From NCBI GenBank assembly GCA_950295325.1, contig OX485803.1, positions 65,365,554 to 65,429,553 of the forward strand: a DNA stretch of 64,000 nt, written 5' to 3'. The translations under genes were made by a program, and so were the position numbers. The stretch comes from Polytrichum commune (lineage: Eukaryota; Streptophyta; Polytrichopsida; Polytrichales; Polytrichaceae). The notes under the pieces were generated by a model that was not told the origin of the DNA, did not search any database, and saw nothing but the letters and a program-made list of their open reading frames with translations. This document shows, in pieces, positions 60,981 through 64,000 of this stretch. Position 1 is the first letter of the stretch. Each line of letters begins with the position of its first letter.

Positions 60981-63710
60981 GAACCTCACAAGTTGATGAT
61001 CTGGCCTAACCTCAAAAGATCAGATTTGAAGTCTAAGCCAACAAATTCACAATCACAAGCCAAATGCTACTCAAGGCCATTGAACCTCACAAGTTGATAA
61101 TCTGGCCTAACCTCAAAATATCAGAGTTGAAGTCTAAGCCAGCAAATTCACAATCACAAGCCAAATGCTACTCAAGGCCATTGAACCTCACAAGTTGATA
61201 ATCTGGCCTAACCTCAAAAGATCAGAGTTGAAGTCTAAGCCAACAAATTCACAATCACAAGCCAAATGCTACTCAAGGCCATTGAACCTCACAAGTTGAT
61301 AATCTGGCCTAACCTCAAAAGATCAGGGTTAAAGTCCAAGCCAACAAATTCACAATCACAAGCCAAATGCTAGTCAAGGCCATTGAACCTCACAAGTTGA
61401 TAATCTGGCCTAACCTCAAAATATCAGAGTTGAAGTCTAAGCCAGCAAATTCACAATCACAAGCCAAATGCTACTCAAGGCCATTGAACCTCACAAGTTG
61501 ATAACCTGGCCTAACCTCAAAATATCAGAGTTGAAGTCCAAGCCAACAAATTCACAATCACAAGCCAAATGCTACTCAAGGCCATTGAACCTCACAAGTT
61601 GATGATCTGGCCTAACCTCAAAAGATCAGATTTGAACTCTAAGCCAACAAATTCACAATCACAAGCCAAATGCTACTCAAGGCCATTGAACCTCACAAGT
61701 TGATAATCTGGCCTAACCTCAAAATATCAGAGTTGAAGTCCAAGCCAGCAAATTCACAATCACAAGCCAAATGCTACTCAAGGCCATTGAACCTCACAAG
61801 TTGATAATCTGGCCTAACCTCAAAAGATCAGATTTGAAGTCTAAGCCAACAAATTCACAATCACAAGCCAAATGCTACTCAAGGCCATTGAACCTCACAA
61901 GTTGATAATCTGGCCTAACCTCAAAAGATCAGGGTTAAAGTCCAAGCCAGCAAATTCACAATCACAAGCCAAATGCTAGTCAAGGCCATTGAACCTCACA
62001 AGTTGATAATCTGGCCTAACCTCAAAATATCAGAGTTGAAGTCTAAGCCAGCAAATTCACAATCACAAGCCAAATGCTACTCAAGGCCATTGAACCTCAC
62101 AAGTTGATAACCTGGCCTAACCTCAAAATATCAGAGTTGAAGTCCAAGCCAACAAATTCACAATCACAAGCCAAATGCTACTCAAGGCCATTGAACCTCA
62201 CAAGTTGATGATCTGGCCTAACCTCAAAAGATCAGAGTTGAAGTCCAAGCCAACAAATTCACAATCACAAGCCAAATGCTACTCAAGGCCATTGAACCTC
62301 ACAAGTTGATAATCTGGCCTAACCTCAAAATATCAGGGTTAAAGGCCAAGCCAGCAAATTCACAATCACAAGCCAAATGCTAGTGAAGGCCATTGAACCT
62401 CACAAGTTGATAATGTGGCCTAACCTCAAAATATCAGAGTTGAAGTCTAAGCCAGCAAATTCACAATCACAAGCCAAATGCTACTCAAGGCCATTGAACC
62501 TCACAAGTTGATAACCTGGCCTAACCTCAAAATATCAGAGTTGAAGTCCAAGCCAACAAATTCACAATCACAAGCCAAATGCTACTCAAGGCCATTGAAC
62601 CTCACAAGTTGATGATCTGGCCTAACCTCAAAAGATCAGATTTGAAGTCTAAGCCAACAAATTCACAATCACAAGCCAAATGCTACTCAAGGCCATTGAA
62701 CCTCACAAGTTGATAATCTGGCCTAACCTCAAAATATCAGAGTTGAAGTCCAAGCCAGCAAATTCACAATCACAAGCCAAATGCTACTCAAGGCCATTGA
62801 ACCTCACAAGTTGATAATCTGGCCTAACCTCAAAAGATCAGATTTGAAGTCTAAGCCAACAAATTCACAATCACAAGCCAAATGCTACTGAAGGCCATTG
62901 AACCTCACAAGTTGATAATCTGGCCTAACCTGAAAAGATCATATTTGAAGTCTAAGCCAACAAATTCACAATCACAAGCCAAATGCTACTCAAGGCCATT
63001 GAACCTCACAAGTTGATAATCTGGCCTAACCTCAAAAGATCAGAGTTGAAGTCTAAGCCAGCAAATTCACAATCACAAGCCAAATGCTACTCAAGGCCAT
63101 TGAACCTCACAAGTTGATAATCTGGCCTAACCTCAAAAGATCAGGGTTAAAGTCCAAGCCAGCAAATTCACAATCACAAGCCAAATGCTAGTCAAGGCCA
63201 TTGAACCTCACAAGTTGATAATCTGGCCTAACCTCAAAAGATCATATTTGAAGTCTAAGCCAACAAATTCACAATCACAAGCCAAATGCTACTCAAGGCC
63301 ATTGAACCTCACAAGTTGATAATCTGGCCTAACCTCAAAAGATCAGAGTTGAAGTCTAAGCCAACAAATTCACAATCACAAGCCAAATGCTACTCAAGGC
63401 CATTGAACCTCACAAGTTGATAATCTGGCCTAACCTCAAAAGATCAGATTTGAAGTCTAAGCCAACAAATTCACAATCACAAGCCAAATGCTACTGAAGG
63501 CCATTGAACCTCACAAGTTGATAATCTGGCCTAACCTGAAAAGATCATATTTGAAGTCTAAGCCAACAAATTCACAATCACAAGCCAAATGCTACTCAAG
63601 GCCATTGAACCTCACAAGTTGATAATCTGGCCTAACCTCAAAAGATCAGAGTTGAAGTCTAAGCCAACAAATTCACAATCACAAGCCAAATGCTACTCAA
63701 GGCCATTGAA
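60981..63710 (+). repeat. 27-monomer (2727-bp) tandem duplication, unit 2
   Basis: Directly follows unit 1. Visible differences are few, such as CTGAAGG versus CTCAAGG near 62888 and AGC versus AAC near 63060. The two units are therefore much closer to each other than to neighbouring monomers, which marks a recent event. The match ends near 63740, where unit 1 would restart with GATGATCTGG. Confidence 0.82.
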
Positions 63711-64000
63711 CCTCACAAGTTGATAATCTGGCCTAACCTCAAAAGATCAGAGTTGAAGTCTAAGCCAACAAATTCACAATCACAAGCCAAATGCTACTCA
63801 AGGCCATTGAACCTCACAAGTTGATAATCTGGCCTAACCTCAAAAGATCAGGGTTAAAGTCCAAGCCAGCAAATTCACAATCACAAGCCAAATGCTAGTC
63901 AAGGCCATTGAACATCACAAGTTGATAATCTGGCCTAACCTCAAAAGATCATATTTGAAGTCTAAGCCAACAAATTCACAATCACAAGCCAAATGCTACT

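Larger units (their letters stand above)
31306..64000 (+). repeat. Satellite array 3, 101-bp monomer, about 324 copies, continues past the window
   Basis: All units are head-to-tail in the same orientation as array 1. Monomer starts at 31388 and 63910 are 32522 bp apart, exactly 322 x 101, so no net indel occurs. Position 21 is mostly C (GATAATCTGG). Variants absent or rare in array 1 are frequent here: GATCATATTTG, ATCACCAACC, CACATTCACCAACC, CAGGGTTAAAG with GCTAGTCAAGG, GATAACCTGG and GATGATCTGG. No gene or inserted element is present. Confidence 0.98.

Noticed and set aside
1-64000. CENP-B box-like motif in the satellite
   Set aside because: The motif needs CG-containing blocks, and the consensus monomer has no CG at all.

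Overview
The window looks like nuclear DNA of a land plant. It is almost entirely one tandem satellite with a 101-bp monomer, interrupted by one nearly complete Ty3/gypsy LTR retrotransposon and one solo LTR of the same family. The plant assignment rests on the retrotransposon: non-chromodomain Ty3/gypsy pol, a DGGSS-type protease site and a large gag-pro-pol. The species cannot be named from the sequence. No cellular gene, rRNA, tRNA or CRISPR array is present.

Layout: (1) 1-15173, satellite array 1, about 150 head-to-tail monomers. (2) 15174-25640, a 10.47-kb LTR retrotransposon with LTRs of 1637 and 1620 bp, flanked by the 5-bp target duplication TCTGG. (3) 25641-29685, satellite array 2, exactly 40 monomers plus the 5-bp duplicated target. 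(4) 29686-31305, a 1620-bp solo LTR, again flanked by TCTGG and matching the 3' LTR of the full element. (5) 31306-64000, satellite array 3, about 324 monomers running off the window end.

The retrotransposon has a leader of about 0.9 kb with a strong two-part hairpin, then gag, protease, reverse transcriptase, RNase H and integrase in Ty3/gypsy order. Pol is followed only 61 bp later by the 3' LTR. The coding region is open except for one +1 frame break in a run of nine A inside reverse transcriptase. The two LTRs differ by one substitution and one 17-bp repeat unit, so the insertion is recent. No convincing polypurine tract precedes the 3' LTR. Instead, the internal ends next to the two LTRs are inverted copies of each other (TAATTGG / CCAATTA).

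The satellite carries two kinds of information. Monomer phase is kept almost perfectly: one net 1-bp deletion in about 512 monomers, all in one orientation. Substitutions mark out nested higher-order duplications, always whole multiples of 101 bp (for example 303, 808, 909, 1818, 1919, 2020, 2424, 2525, 2727, 3030 and 4343 bp, and one at about 11 kb). Arrays 1 and 3 are dominated by different monomer variants. Array 2 and the solo LTR are best explained by unequal exchange between a chromosome carrying the full element and one carrying a solo-LTR version of the same insertion. A centromeric, pericentromeric or other heterochromatic location is likely but cannot be proved from sequence.
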